From Mycolicibacillus parakoreensis (lineage in GTDB: Bacteria; Actinomycetota; Actinomycetes; Mycobacteriales; Mycobacteriaceae), in contig NZ_CP092365.1 in the NCBI RefSeq assembly GCF_022370835.2, positions 2,232,001 through 2,296,000 on the forward strand: a DNA stretch of 64,000 bases, written 5' to 3'. The notes under the pieces are model-generated. The model made no database searches. It saw only the letters and a list, made by a program, of their open reading frames with translations, and was not told where the DNA came from. Each line of letters begins with the position of its first letter. The first letter of the stretch is position 1. A program made the position numbers and the translations under genes. Positions 17,112 to 24,676 of this stretch are shown here, in pieces.

Positions 17112-18587
17112 GTGGACCCATTCCGCGCAGCACTGTCGGCCGGCCTGAGCAGCTACGGCGCGGCGCCGTGTATCGAGTTCGAGCGACGGTGGTACTGCGG
17201 CGACGACATCACCGGGTACGCCGCCGCGGTCGATGACCACTTGGACCGGGCCGGGATCGCCCGCGACGAACCGATCGGCATCGTGACGCGCAACCGCGTA
17301 CCCCACGCCGCCGCCACCCTGGGGCTCATCGCCGCCGGGCGTCCGGTGGTCATGATCTACTCCTACCAGTCGGCGCGCTCCATCGCCCGCGACGTGGCCG
17401 CGCTGCGCCTGCCGGCGATCCTGGCCGACCGCCAGGACTGGACCGCCCCGGTCCTCGCCGCCGCCGAACGGCTCGGCGCCGCCGGTCTGGCGCTCACCGA
17501 CCGCCCGCTCGGTGTCGACGTCGTCACCGCCGGACCCCGAACGGGTGCAGGTGGACCCGATCAGGCGCTGCGGCAGGCGGGCCTACACATCCTCACCAGC
17601 GGCACCAGCGGGGCGCCGAAACGGGTCCCGGTACCCACGGCGGCGCTGCAGCACACCGTGCTGACCATGACCATCGGCCATACCCCCGCCCCGAACGATC
17701 CGCCGGAGTTGGTGTACTGGCCGTTCGGCAGTGTCGGGATCTGCCAGTTGCTGGCCGCTCCCTACACCGGCAAACGGATGGTGCTGCTGGAGAAGTTCAC
17801 CGTCGACGAGTGGGTGCGGGCGGTGAGGACCTACCGGATCAGGCGCACCGGCGTGCAGCCGGCGATCCTGCGGATGCTGCTCGACGCCGAGGTCGCCCCC
17901 GAGGATCTCGCGTCGTTGGAGTACCTGGTCGGCGGCTCTGGGCCGCTGGACCGCCGGCTGCGTGATGCCTTCGAGCAGCGCTACGGGATCCCGCTGCTGT
18001 GGGCCTACGGGGCGACGGAGTTCGCGGGCTCGGTCTGCGCCTGGACCCCGGATCTGCACCGGCGGTACGGCCACACCAAACCGGAGAGTGCGGGACGACC
18101 GTTGCCGGGCGTGCAGGTGCGCATCGTCGATCCCGACTCCGGGGCACCGCTGCCGGGCGGCCGGCGCGGGCTGCTCGAGGCCCGGGTGCAGGCGATCGGG
18201 CCGGACTGGGTCCGCACCACCGATATCGCCTCGGTGGACGCCGACGGATTCATCACCGTGCACGGCCGCGGGGACGGCGCGATCAACCGGGGAGGGTTCA
18301 AGATCCTGCCGGAGACGGTGCGGGCCGTGCTCGTCGCGCATCCCGGTGTGCGCGACGCCTGCGTGGTCGGGCTCCCCGACGACCGGCTCGGCGAGGTCCC
18401 CGCGGCCGCCGTGGAGGCGCACGCCCCCGGCTCGGCGCCGTCGCCCGACGAGCTCACGCGGCTGGTCCGCGACGCGCTGCCCAGTCACCATGTCCCGGCC
18501 GCGATCGTGGTGGTCGACCGCCTGCCGCGCAACGCGGCCCTGAAGGTGCGTCCCGGCGAGGTCGCCGACCTGTTCGGGTCCCGATAG
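17112..18587 (+). CDS. AMP-forming acyl-CoA ligase, paralogue of the 6602 ligase
   Basis: A 491-residue ANL ligase read from GTG 17112, seven bases after the SDR stop. A3 loop TSGTSGAPKR at 162-171, again with Arg in place of Gly after Lys; WAYGATEFAGS adenine motif; WVRTTDIASVDADGF; RGDGAINRGGFKILPETVRA; catalytic Lys within NAALKVRP rather than the usual xxGK. These features are shared with the 6602 product, defining a small local subfamily. Together with the SDR and dehydrogenase upstream it forms an alcohol-to-acyl-CoA route (inference). Substrate unknown. The frame stays open upstream to 16995 but that would overlap the SDR. Confidence 0.83.
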   Translation: MDPFRAALSAGLSSYGAAPCIEFERRWYCGDDITGYAAAVDDHLDRAGIARDEPIGIVTRNRVPHAAATLGLIAAGRPVVMIYSYQSARSIARDVAALRLPAILADRQDWTAPVLAAAERLGAAGLALTDRPLGVDVVTAGPRTGAGGPDQALRQAGLHILTSGTSGAPKRVPVPTAALQHTVLTMTIGHTPAPNDPPELVYWPFGSVGICQLLAAPYTGKRMVLLEKFTVDEWVRAVRTYRIRRTGVQPAILRMLLDAEVAPEDLASLEYLVGGSGPLDRRLRDAFEQRYGIPLLWAYGATEFAGSVCAWTPDLHRRYGHTKPESAGRPLPGVQVRIVDPDSGAPLPGGRRGLLEARVQAIGPDWVRTTDIASVDADGFITVHGRGDGAINRGGFKILPETVRAVLVAHPGVRDACVVGLPDDRLGEVPAAAVEAHAPGSAPSPDELTRLVRDALPSHHVPAAIVVVDRLPRNAALKVRPGEVADLFGSR

Positions 18588-18617
18588 CGGCGCTCCGGGC
18601 CCCGCCGTCGCGGCGAG

Positions 18618-18639
18618 GACCTAACCCAGACCTAACCCA
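18618..18639. repeat. Two-copy 11-base tandem repeat
   Basis: GACCTAACCCA occurs twice in direct tandem (18618-18628 and 18629-18639). The second copy covers the stop codon and last codons of the ferredoxin gene at 18632, so the duplication extends its 3' untranslated end. Probably slippage; no known function. Confidence 0.8.
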
Positions 18640-18814
18640 GCGGTGCGGCCTGCTGCCGGGCCGCGGCGATCAGCGCCCGGATGCTGCCGCGGCAGCGCCC
18701 GCAGACCGTGCCGGCCCCGGTGGCCTCCCCGACCTGTTTGGTCGTCGACGCCCCGGCCGCGATCGCCTCGTTGACCTGCTGACTGGTCACCGCGGCGCAC
18801 AGGCAGACATACAT
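18632..18814 (-). CDS. Bacterioferritin-associated ferredoxin-like (BFD) [2Fe-2S] protein
   Basis: A 60-residue protein with the BFD_like cysteine pattern: Cys4-x-Cys6 and Cys38-x2-Cys41 (YVCLC and VCGRC), which binds one [2Fe-2S] cluster. BFD proteins reduce bacterioferritin to release iron, and related domains sit in oxidoreductases as electron carriers. No bacterioferritin gene is adjacent; the neighbours are two convergent or co-directional acyl-CoA ligases, so here it may serve iron release or as a small electron carrier for nearby P450s (inference). It is 24 bases downstream of the ligase at 18839 on the same strand. Confidence 0.85.
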   Translation of the reverse strand: MYVCLCAAVTSQQVNEAIAAGASTTKQVGEATGAGTVCGRCRGSIRALIAAARQQAAPLG

Positions 18815-18838
18815 CGGCCGGTCACACGTCCCCGGCGC

Positions 18839-20266
18839 TCATCGCAGTTGCGCCTTGTCCACCTTGCCGGTGGCGTTCAGCGGCAGCCGATCGACGAACT
18901 CGACGGACCGCGGCGCCTTGAAGCCGGCCATCCGGCCCCGGCACCAGGTCATCAGATCCTGCCCGGAGATCGGCTCACGCGCCACGACGAACGCCTTGCC
19001 GACCTGGCCCAGACGCTCGTCGGGCACGCCGATCACGGCGGCCTGCGCCACCGCGGGGTGCTCCAGCAGATAGCCTTCGATCTCCGCGGGATAGGCGTTG
19101 AAACCGCCCACGATGAACATGTCCTTCTTGCGACCGACGATGCGCAGTCGCCCGTCGCCGTCCAGGGTTCCGAGGTCGCCGGTGTGCAACCAGCCCTGCG
19201 CATCGATCGCCTCCGCGGTCGCCGCCGGATCGTCGAGATAGCCCTGCATCACGCTGTAGCCGCGCACCAGGACCTCGCCGTCCTCGCCGATACGCACGTC
19301 GATGTCGCGGCATGCTCGGCCGGCCGTCGTCGCGATCTGCTCGAAGGAGTCACCCCGGCGCGAGGCGGTCACCGTCCCCGCCTCGGTGAGACCGTAGCCG
19401 GTCATGATCGACTGGAAGGGCAGTTCGTCGCGCATGCGGCGGATCAGCTCCACCGGGATGTCAGCGGCTCCGGTGACCGCGGCGCGCAGCGACGACAGGT
19501 CCTGCGCGCGATCGGCATCGAGTAATGACTGATACACCGTCGGTGGCCCCGGCAGCATCGTGACCCGTTCGGCTGCGATGAGGTCGGTGATGGCCTCGAT
19601 GTCGAAGACCCGGACCGGAAGCATCGTGGCACCACGGATACACGCGGCGATGCAGCCCGCCTTATAGCCGAAGGTGTGGAAGAACGGGTTGATCATCAGG
19701 TAGCGGTCCCCCTCACGCAGGTCCGCCAGATCGCACCATTCGGAGTAGAGCCGAAGGTTCTGCCGATGGCTCATCATCACGCCCTTGGGCTTACCCGTGG
19801 TTCCCGAGGTGAAGATGATGTCGGCGGTATCCGAGCCGGCGACCCGCCGCTGCAGGGGCGCGCCACTGGACAGAAACCCCGAGTGCAGGTCGATCACCGG
19901 AACACCCGGCGCGACGGTGAAATCCAGTCCCAGGAAGTCTTTCTCCACCAGGACGAGCTTGGCTGCGCTCCGCCGGATCACATCGTCGGCCTCGGCCGGC
20001 TTGAACCGGGTGTTGACCGGCACCAGAACCCCACCGGCGCTCAGGACGCCGAACGCGGCGATGATCCATGCGGCCGAGTTGGGCGCCCAGATCGCCACGC
20101 GGTCTCCCCGCTCGATCCCCGCGGCGGCGAACGATCCGGCGGCACGGCGAACCCGGTCGGCGAGTTGGGCGAAGCTCAGGCGCAGCGGACCGTCGACGAC
20201 CGCCTCCGCGTCGCCGAATCGGTCCGCTGCGCCCAGGACCATCTCGGGGATGGTCTGCCAGGTCAT
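18839..20266 (-). CDS. FadD3-like acyl-CoA ligase
   Basis: A 475-residue ANL ligase with a canonical A3 loop (FTSGTTGKPKGVMMSH), YGLTEAGT, WLHTGDLGTLDGDG, GRKKDMFIVGGFNAYPAEIE and NATGKVDK. The segment RYLMINPFFHTFGYKAGCIA and the PGPPTVYQSLLD block closely follow mycobacterial FadD3, the ligase that activates the steroid C/D-ring propanoate HIP; this suggests a related bicyclic or cyclic propanoate substrate rather than a fatty acid, but other FadD3-like ligases exist. Co-transcribed with the amidohydrolase upstream (7-base gap). Compared with FadD3 it is some 25 residues shorter, mainly at the N-terminus and in one loop. Confidence 0.84.
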   Translation of the reverse strand: MTWQTIPEMVLGAADRFGDAEAVVDGPLRLSFAQLADRVRRAAGSFAAAGIERGDRVAIWAPNSAAWIIAAFGVLSAGGVLVPVNTRFKPAEADDVIRRSAAKLVLVEKDFLGLDFTVAPGVPVIDLHSGFLSSGAPLQRRVAGSDTADIIFTSGTTGKPKGVMMSHRQNLRLYSEWCDLADLREGDRYLMINPFFHTFGYKAGCIAACIRGATMLPVRVFDIEAITDLIAAERVTMLPGPPTVYQSLLDADRAQDLSSLRAAVTGAADIPVELIRRMRDELPFQSIMTGYGLTEAGTVTASRRGDSFEQIATTAGRACRDIDVRIGEDGEVLVRGYSVMQGYLDDPAATAEAIDAQGWLHTGDLGTLDGDGRLRIVGRKKDMFIVGGFNAYPAEIEGYLLEHPAVAQAAVIGVPDERLGQVGKAFVVAREPISGQDLMTWCRGRMAGFKAPRSVEFVDRLPLNATGKVDKAQLR

Positions 20267-20273
20267 CGCCGGG

Positions 20274-21464
20274 TTATACGGTGACGAGTCGACCGAGGTT
20301 GCCGCCCATGATCTTCGCCTGGTCTTCCACCGGCAGGTGCTGCAGTGCCGTCACGTAGTGAGTCGGCTCGCCCAGGCCTTCCGGGTGCGGCCAGTCCGAA
20401 CCGTAGAGCACCTGGTCCACACCGATCAGGTCGATCAGGTCGTCGATGCCGTCCTCGTAGAAGGGGCTGACGTAGATACGCTTCTTGATCTCCTCGATCG
20501 GGTTGCCCGGGAAGGCTTCCGGCGCCTTCTTGTACACCTCGGCCATGGAGTCCAGAAGCGGGCTCATCCACTTCGATCCGGCCTCGATGATGCCCACCTT
20601 GAGCTTGGGGTGGCGGAACAACGCACCGTGGATCACCCAGGAGGCCACCGCATCCTGGATGGGACGCCACTCGTTGAGGATCGCCATCGCGTTGGTCTGG
20701 AAAGGCAGCATCTCCTGGGTCGCGCCGTCCCACTCGGAGGTGTATCGCGAGTAACCGCTGTCGGATGAGTGCATCGCGACGAACACGTCGTGGTCGACGC
20801 AGCGCTGCCAGAACGGGTCGAACTCGGGCAGCGCGAACGAGCGGGGCCCCCGGAATCCGGGCACCGGGGCGGGCCGGATCAAGATGGCGCGGGCGCCGCG
20901 CTCGACGACCCAGTCCAACTCCTCGATGGCCTTCTCGACGATCGGCAACGTGATCACCGGCGTGGTGAAGATCCGGTTTTTGTAGTTGAAGCTCCACACC
21001 TCGTCGAGCCACTGGTTGAGCGCGTGGATGATGACGTGGATCGCGACCGGATCATCGCGCAGTCGCTCCTCGATCAGGCTGGCCAGCGTGGGGATCATCA
21101 GCGACCGGTCGATGCCGAGTTCGTCCATCAGGGCCAACCGGGGCGCCGGCTCGAAGAACGCCGGGATCGCCTTCATCGGCTCGCCGAACAACTCACGGCG
21201 GCTCTTGCCGTCGGGGTTGCCGTACTTGAAGTACTCCTCCCAGGCGCCGGGGCGGGCCACCACGGAGAACGTGGGGTTGGGGATGTACTCGCTGATCTGA
21301 CCGCGGATGGCGATCTTCGTGCGCCCCTTGACCTCGACGTACTGGACGATGTCCTTGTAGTCCTTGGGCAGGTATTTGGTCAGCGCCTCCGGCGGCTCGT
21401 AGAGGTGGTTGTCGGCGTCGAACAGCGGGAACGGGATTTCGACGCGATGGGAAAGTTGACCCAT
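20274..21464 (-). CDS. Amidohydrolase-family metal enzyme (amidohydrolase 2 / ACMSD-like)
   Basis: A 396-residue TIM-barrel protein of the ACMSD/LigW branch, whose members hydrolyse C-C or C-N bonds or decarboxylate. The first metal motif reads DADNHLYEPP instead of HxH, as in many mycobacterial members; later elements include IIEAGSKWM and GSDWPHPEG carrying the conserved aspartate. A second, diverged member is at 31743. The gene heads a unit with the FadD3-like ligase, and GGAG precedes its ATG. In steroid-type pathways such proteins are often found but few have assigned reactions; a hydrolytic or decarboxylating ring-opening step is possible (inference). Confidence 0.82.
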   Translation of the reverse strand: MGQLSHRVEIPFPLFDADNHLYEPPEALTKYLPKDYKDIVQYVEVKGRTKIAIRGQISEYIPNPTFSVVARPGAWEEYFKYGNPDGKSRRELFGEPMKAIPAFFEPAPRLALMDELGIDRSLMIPTLASLIEERLRDDPVAIHVIIHALNQWLDEVWSFNYKNRIFTTPVITLPIVEKAIEELDWVVERGARAILIRPAPVPGFRGPRSFALPEFDPFWQRCVDHDVFVAMHSSDSGYSRYTSEWDGATQEMLPFQTNAMAILNEWRPIQDAVASWVIHGALFRHPKLKVGIIEAGSKWMSPLLDSMAEVYKKAPEAFPGNPIEEIKKRIYVSPFYEDGIDDLIDLIGVDQVLYGSDWPHPEGLGEPTHYVTALQHLPVEDQAKIMGGNLGRLVTV

Positions 21465-21487
21465 TGAAATTCTCCTTTTCGTCTATC

Positions 21488-21502
21488 GAGAATCTTATTC
21501 TC
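21488..21502. promoter_or_regulatory. Perfect palindrome GAGAAT-N3-ATTCTC upstream of amidohydrolase
   Basis: Six-base arms GAGAAT and ATTCTC separated by CTT, 24 bases upstream of the amidohydrolase start and touching the stop codon of the ligase at 21501. Candidate operator. Related TATTCTC and GAGAATC half-sites occur in the promoter near 23090-23132. Confidence 0.6.
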
Positions 21503-23075
21503 ATTCGGGGGACGGTGCAAGCTCCGCCCCGAGGCGCTGTCGCACCAGGTATTTCTGTACTTTTCCGCTGGCCGTGCGCGGGAAATCCTCGAACTCACAG
21601 ACCACCTCGGGCCACTTCTGCGGCGCGACCCCGCTCTGCTCGAAATGGCGGCACACCTGCGCCACGGTGGGCGCGGTGCAGCCCGGCCGGATCCGCACCG
21701 CGGCCGCCGTCCGCTCCCCCATGCGCGCATCGGGTGCGGCGACCACCACGGCCTCGGCGATGGCCGGCATCGTCAGCAGCACCTCCTCGACCTCCAGGGC
21801 GCTGATGTTCTCCCCGCCGCGGATGATCACATCGGCTTTGCGGTCGGTGATCGTCAGGTAGCCGTCGGAGTCGAGGACGCCCACGTCGCCGGTGTGGTAC
21901 CAGCCGTCGACGTCGAAGGCGGCCTCGGTCAGCGCGTCGTCGGTGTAGCCCAGACACAGATCCGGTCCGCGACTCAAGATCTCCCCGTCGTCGGCCAACC
22001 GGATCTCCACACCGGGACGGGCGTTGCCGTCGGTGAACAGCCGCTTGTCCTCCGGGGCACTGATGCGCGACCCGGTGATCGACGGGTGTTCGGTGCTGCC
22101 GTAGGACCGGTACAGCAGGATGCCCAGATCCGCCAGTCGGCGAGTGACCGCCGCCGGGACCGTCGAGCCACCGAGGCCGAGACGATCGATGTAGCGAAGG
22201 TGGTCGGTGGTGAAATCGGGATGGTCGAGCAGGCTGGTGACGAAATAGGGCGGTCCGCCGCCGAGCGAGACCCCGTCGGAGCTCATCAGGGCCAGCACCT
22301 GCCCCGGGTCCCAGGTGTCGGCGAGGTCGATGGGCGAACCTTCGAGCACCGGGATCAAAAACGCGCCCAGCATCCCGATGAAATGCCCGACCGGGGTGGC
22401 GGTGAGTTGGCGTCCGCGGTCCTTCGGGTAGTTGTCGAGCAGTTGGCGGGTCTCGAAGCACAGTGTCTGGTGGCTGTGGATCACCCCCTTGGGCGCGCGC
22501 GTGGTTCCGGAGGTGAAGGCGATCAGCGCGGGACCCGCGGGATCCACCGGCAGGGTGTCGGTCATCGGCTCCGCGGCGAGCAGCTCGTCGAAGTCGGCCA
22601 CCCCGGCGACGGCGCCGGCGCCGTCGACCACCCCGACGATGGGCACCTCGGCGCTGAGCTCGGGGGCGAAGACCAGCCGCCCGAAGCGCCCGGCGGTGAT
22701 GAACACCCGGGGCCGGCTCGCGGTGAGGATGTAGCGGAGTTCGCGGGCCCCGTAGAAGTGCACGATCGGCACCACCACCGCCCCGAGGAAGGCCGCGGCC
22801 CAGAACACCGCGGCCGCTTCCCGCCAGTTCGGCAGTTGGAACGCGACCACGTCTCCCGGCCCGACACCGCGCTCACGCAGGCCGGCGGCCAGCCGGCGCG
22901 CGAGGCGTTCCACCGACCCGAAGGTCCCCGTATACGGCCGCACCGCCGAATGGACCTCGAAGTGGGTGCCGGGGCGGTCGGCCAGGCCCCGGGTGAGCAG
23001 ATCGCCGAGGGTTTCCTCGGTCCACCAGCCCTCTTGCCGGTAGCGCCGCACCAGATCCGCAGGAATTTTTCGCAT
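21501..23075 (-). CDS. AMP-forming acyl-CoA ligase
   Basis: A 524-residue ANL ligase. The A3 loop is FTSGTTRAPKGVIHSH (Arg for the usual Gly before the PK pair), followed by RSYGSTEHP, WYHTGDVGVLDSDGY, DRKADVIIRGGENISALEVE and catalytic Lys in TASGKVQK. Motif pattern is close to cyclohexanecarboxylate/short-chain aryl ligases, so a cyclic or aromatic acid is plausible (inference only). ATG 23075 lies in a divergent promoter with the crotonase at 23134. Its stop overlaps the palindrome at 21488, from which the downstream amidohydrolase may be separately transcribed. Confidence 0.85.
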   Translation of the reverse strand: MRKIPADLVRRYRQEGWWTEETLGDLLTRGLADRPGTHFEVHSAVRPYTGTFGSVERLARRLAAGLRERGVGPGDVVAFQLPNWREAAAVFWAAAFLGAVVVPIVHFYGARELRYILTASRPRVFITAGRFGRLVFAPELSAEVPIVGVVDGAGAVAGVADFDELLAAEPMTDTLPVDPAGPALIAFTSGTTRAPKGVIHSHQTLCFETRQLLDNYPKDRGRQLTATPVGHFIGMLGAFLIPVLEGSPIDLADTWDPGQVLALMSSDGVSLGGGPPYFVTSLLDHPDFTTDHLRYIDRLGLGGSTVPAAVTRRLADLGILLYRSYGSTEHPSITGSRISAPEDKRLFTDGNARPGVEIRLADDGEILSRGPDLCLGYTDDALTEAAFDVDGWYHTGDVGVLDSDGYLTITDRKADVIIRGGENISALEVEEVLLTMPAIAEAVVVAAPDARMGERTAAAVRIRPGCTAPTVAQVCRHFEQSGVAPQKWPEVVCEFEDFPRTASGKVQKYLVRQRLGAELAPSPE

Positions 23076-23090
23076 GTCACCCGTGATAAT

Positions 23091-23109
23091 ATTCTCTAAT
23101 TACAAGAAT
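23091..23109. promoter_or_regulatory. Inverted repeat ATTCT-N9-AGAAT in divergent promoter
   Basis: ATTCT at 23091-23095 and AGAAT at 23105-23109 flank an AT-rich centre, between the ligase start (23075) and the crotonase start (23134). The half-site TATTCTC (23090-23096) and a GAGAATC at 23126-23132 match the arms of the 21488-21502 palindrome, so the same regulator may act on both. Confidence 0.5.
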
Positions 23110-23133
23110 GCCAATATCGTCGATGGAGAATCA

Positions 23134-23895
23134 GTGACCGCATCGGTGTCCTCTGCCGACCCTGCCGACCCGGTCAGCGTGGCACTCGACGACGGCGTCG
23201 CCGTGATCACCATCAACCGGCCGCACGCGCGAAACTCGATCGCCCCCGAGACCATGGAGCAACTCGATCACGCCCTCGACGAGGTGGCCGGGGCCCGCGC
23301 GCTGGTCCTCACCGGCGCCGGGGACCGGGCCTTTGTCTCCGGCGGCGATCTCAAGCAACTCGCCACCATCCGCACCGAGGCCGACGCCTGCGCCATGGCC
23401 TGGCGGATGCGTTCACTGTGCGACCGGATCGCCGCCTTCCCGGCGCCGGTGATCGCCGCCCTCAACGGCCACGCGCTCGGCGGGGGCGCGGAGGTCGCCG
23501 TCGCCGCCGACATCCGGGTCGCCGCCGACGACATCCGGATCGGTTTCAACCAGGTCGCCCTGGCGATCATGCCGGCCTGGGGCGGCGCCGAACGCCTCGC
23601 CGCCCTGGTGGGGCGCAGTCAGGCGCTGCTGCTGGCCGGCTCCGGAACCCTGCTCGATGCGCCGGCGGCCGAGCGGCTCGGCCTGGTCAACCGGGTGGTT
23701 TCCCGGGACTCGTTCGATGAGGAATGGCGCACGCTGGCGCGCACCTTGGCCTGCCCGCCCGCCGGTGAGATCAAGCGGGTGCTGGCCGGCGCGTCGGCCG
23801 AGGAGGCGGTCTCCGCTTTTGCTCGCCTGTGGGTCTCCGATGAGCATTGGGCGGCGGCCGACCGGGCCGAAAAGCAGCGACGACGGCGCGGCTAA
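23134..23895 (+). CDS. Enoyl-CoA hydratase/isomerase (crotonase)
   Basis: A 253-residue crotonase read from GTG 23134 (GGAG eight bases upstream); the ATG at 23074 would overlap the divergent gene's start codon. GHALGGGAEVAVAADIRVA keeps the first glutamate, whereas the second site is FNQVALAIMPAWGG, resembling crotonases of the methylmalonyl/ethylmalonyl-CoA decarboxylase and ECHDC1-like side of the family more than classical hydratases. It ends in a basic KQRRRRG tail and overlaps the convergent TetR gene by four bases. Shares its promoter region with the ligase at 21501, so the pair is probably co-regulated. Confidence 0.83.
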   Translation: MTASVSSADPADPVSVALDDGVAVITINRPHARNSIAPETMEQLDHALDEVAGARALVLTGAGDRAFVSGGDLKQLATIRTEADACAMAWRMRSLCDRIAAFPAPVIAALNGHALGGGAEVAVAADIRVAADDIRIGFNQVALAIMPAWGGAERLAALVGRSQALLLAGSGTLLDAPAAERLGLVNRVVSRDSFDEEWRTLARTLACPPAGEIKRVLAGASAEEAVSAFARLWVSDEHWAAADRAEKQRRRRG

Positions 23896-24539
23896 TGAGT
23901 CGGGTTCGGCGAGTCCGACACTGCGGCAGCGGGTTCACCCTCAAGACGGCTCAGCCAACGCTCGACGAATCGCACCGTCTCGGCGTGACCGGCGGTCATC
24001 CCGAGCGACTCGTGCTCGATGACCAGCATGCGCGACGCGCTGGTCATCAACACCATCAGCACCATCGGCGGAAACTCCACGAGGTCCACCCCGTAGCGCT
24101 CCATCACGTCGGCCACCACCTGATACTGCTCGTTGCGCATGCGTGCGGCGTAGTGGGCGATCTCGGCCTTGAGCGCCGGGCGCTGGTTGGCCACCGCGAT
24201 GAACTGCATCGTCAGCGCCACACCGGCCGGATCGGTATTGAACCGCCACAGGGCCCACAACGGTTGCGGCGATCGGAGCACCTCGGCTTGCATGGCCAGG
24301 CCCTCATCGCCACGTCGACGGAACATCGCCAGAAACAGGTCGTCCATCGTGCGGAAGTAGTAGTGCACGAGCTGATGCTTGAGGCCGGCCTGCCGCGCGA
24401 CCCGGCGCGAGCTGACCGCCGAGTAGCCGTCCGACAGCAGAAGCTCTTCGGCGGCATCGAGCAGCAGCCTCCGATTCTTCGCATCGGGCGCTCCGATTCG
24501 CCGCTGCGACTTGGTTTTTGCTTCAACAGCCGAGCTCAT
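23892..24539 (-). CDS. TetR-family transcriptional regulator
   Basis: A 215-residue TetR protein. The DNA-binding domain covers about residues 20-70: LLLDAAEELLLSDGYSAV, then SSRRVARQAGLKHQLVHYYFRTMDDLF with the recognition helix in GLKHQLVHYYF. The remaining helices form the effector pocket. It diverges from the P450 operon at 24677, and a perfect 9-base inverted repeat lies between them, so it is the best candidate regulator of the P450-P450-SDR unit. It is convergent with the crotonase (4-base overlap). A basic segment precedes the HTH. Confidence 0.88.
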   Translation of the reverse strand: MSSAVEAKTKSQRRIGAPDAKNRRLLLDAAEELLLSDGYSAVSSRRVARQAGLKHQLVHYYFRTMDDLFLAMFRRRGDEGLAMQAEVLRSPQPLWALWRFNTDPAGVALTMQFIAVANQRPALKAEIAHYAARMRNEQYQVVADVMERYGVDLVEFPPMVLMVLMTSASRMLVIEHESLGMTAGHAETVRFVERWLSRLEGEPAAAVSDSPNPTH

Positions 24540-24576
24540 GTCCCCACTTCCGCATCCTGCCTCGCCGCTTTGCGTT

Positions 24577-24616
24577 TGCCGGTCATGCTAACGCCCCACA
24601 GGAGTCTTGACCGGCA
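24577..24616. promoter_or_regulatory. Perfect 9-base inverted repeat in TetR/P450 promoter
   Basis: TGCCGGTCA (24577-24585) and TGACCGGCA (24608-24616) are exact reverse complements, 22 bases apart, so the arm centres are about three helical turns from each other. They lie between the TetR start (24539) and the P450 start (24677). Fits a dimer-of-dimers operator or a looped site. Confidence 0.6.
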
Positions 24617-24676
24617 CCGTCAACCGTGCTAAGCAGGTGCACAGCATCAATCAGCCCAGCAGGAAGGTCTCCCACG

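Noticed and set aside
23074..23133. ATG 23074 as the crotonase start
   Set aside because: It overlaps the divergent ligase start and covers the AT-rich inverted repeat; GTG 23134 has a ribosome-binding site.
1..24539. Assignment of the CoA-ester cluster to cholesterol ring degradation (KstR2-like regulon)
   Set aside because: No KstR or KstR2 consensus was found in the promoters, and the characteristic ipdA/B, hsaA-D and kshA/B genes are absent; FadD3-like and KstD-like proteins alone do not prove steroid use.
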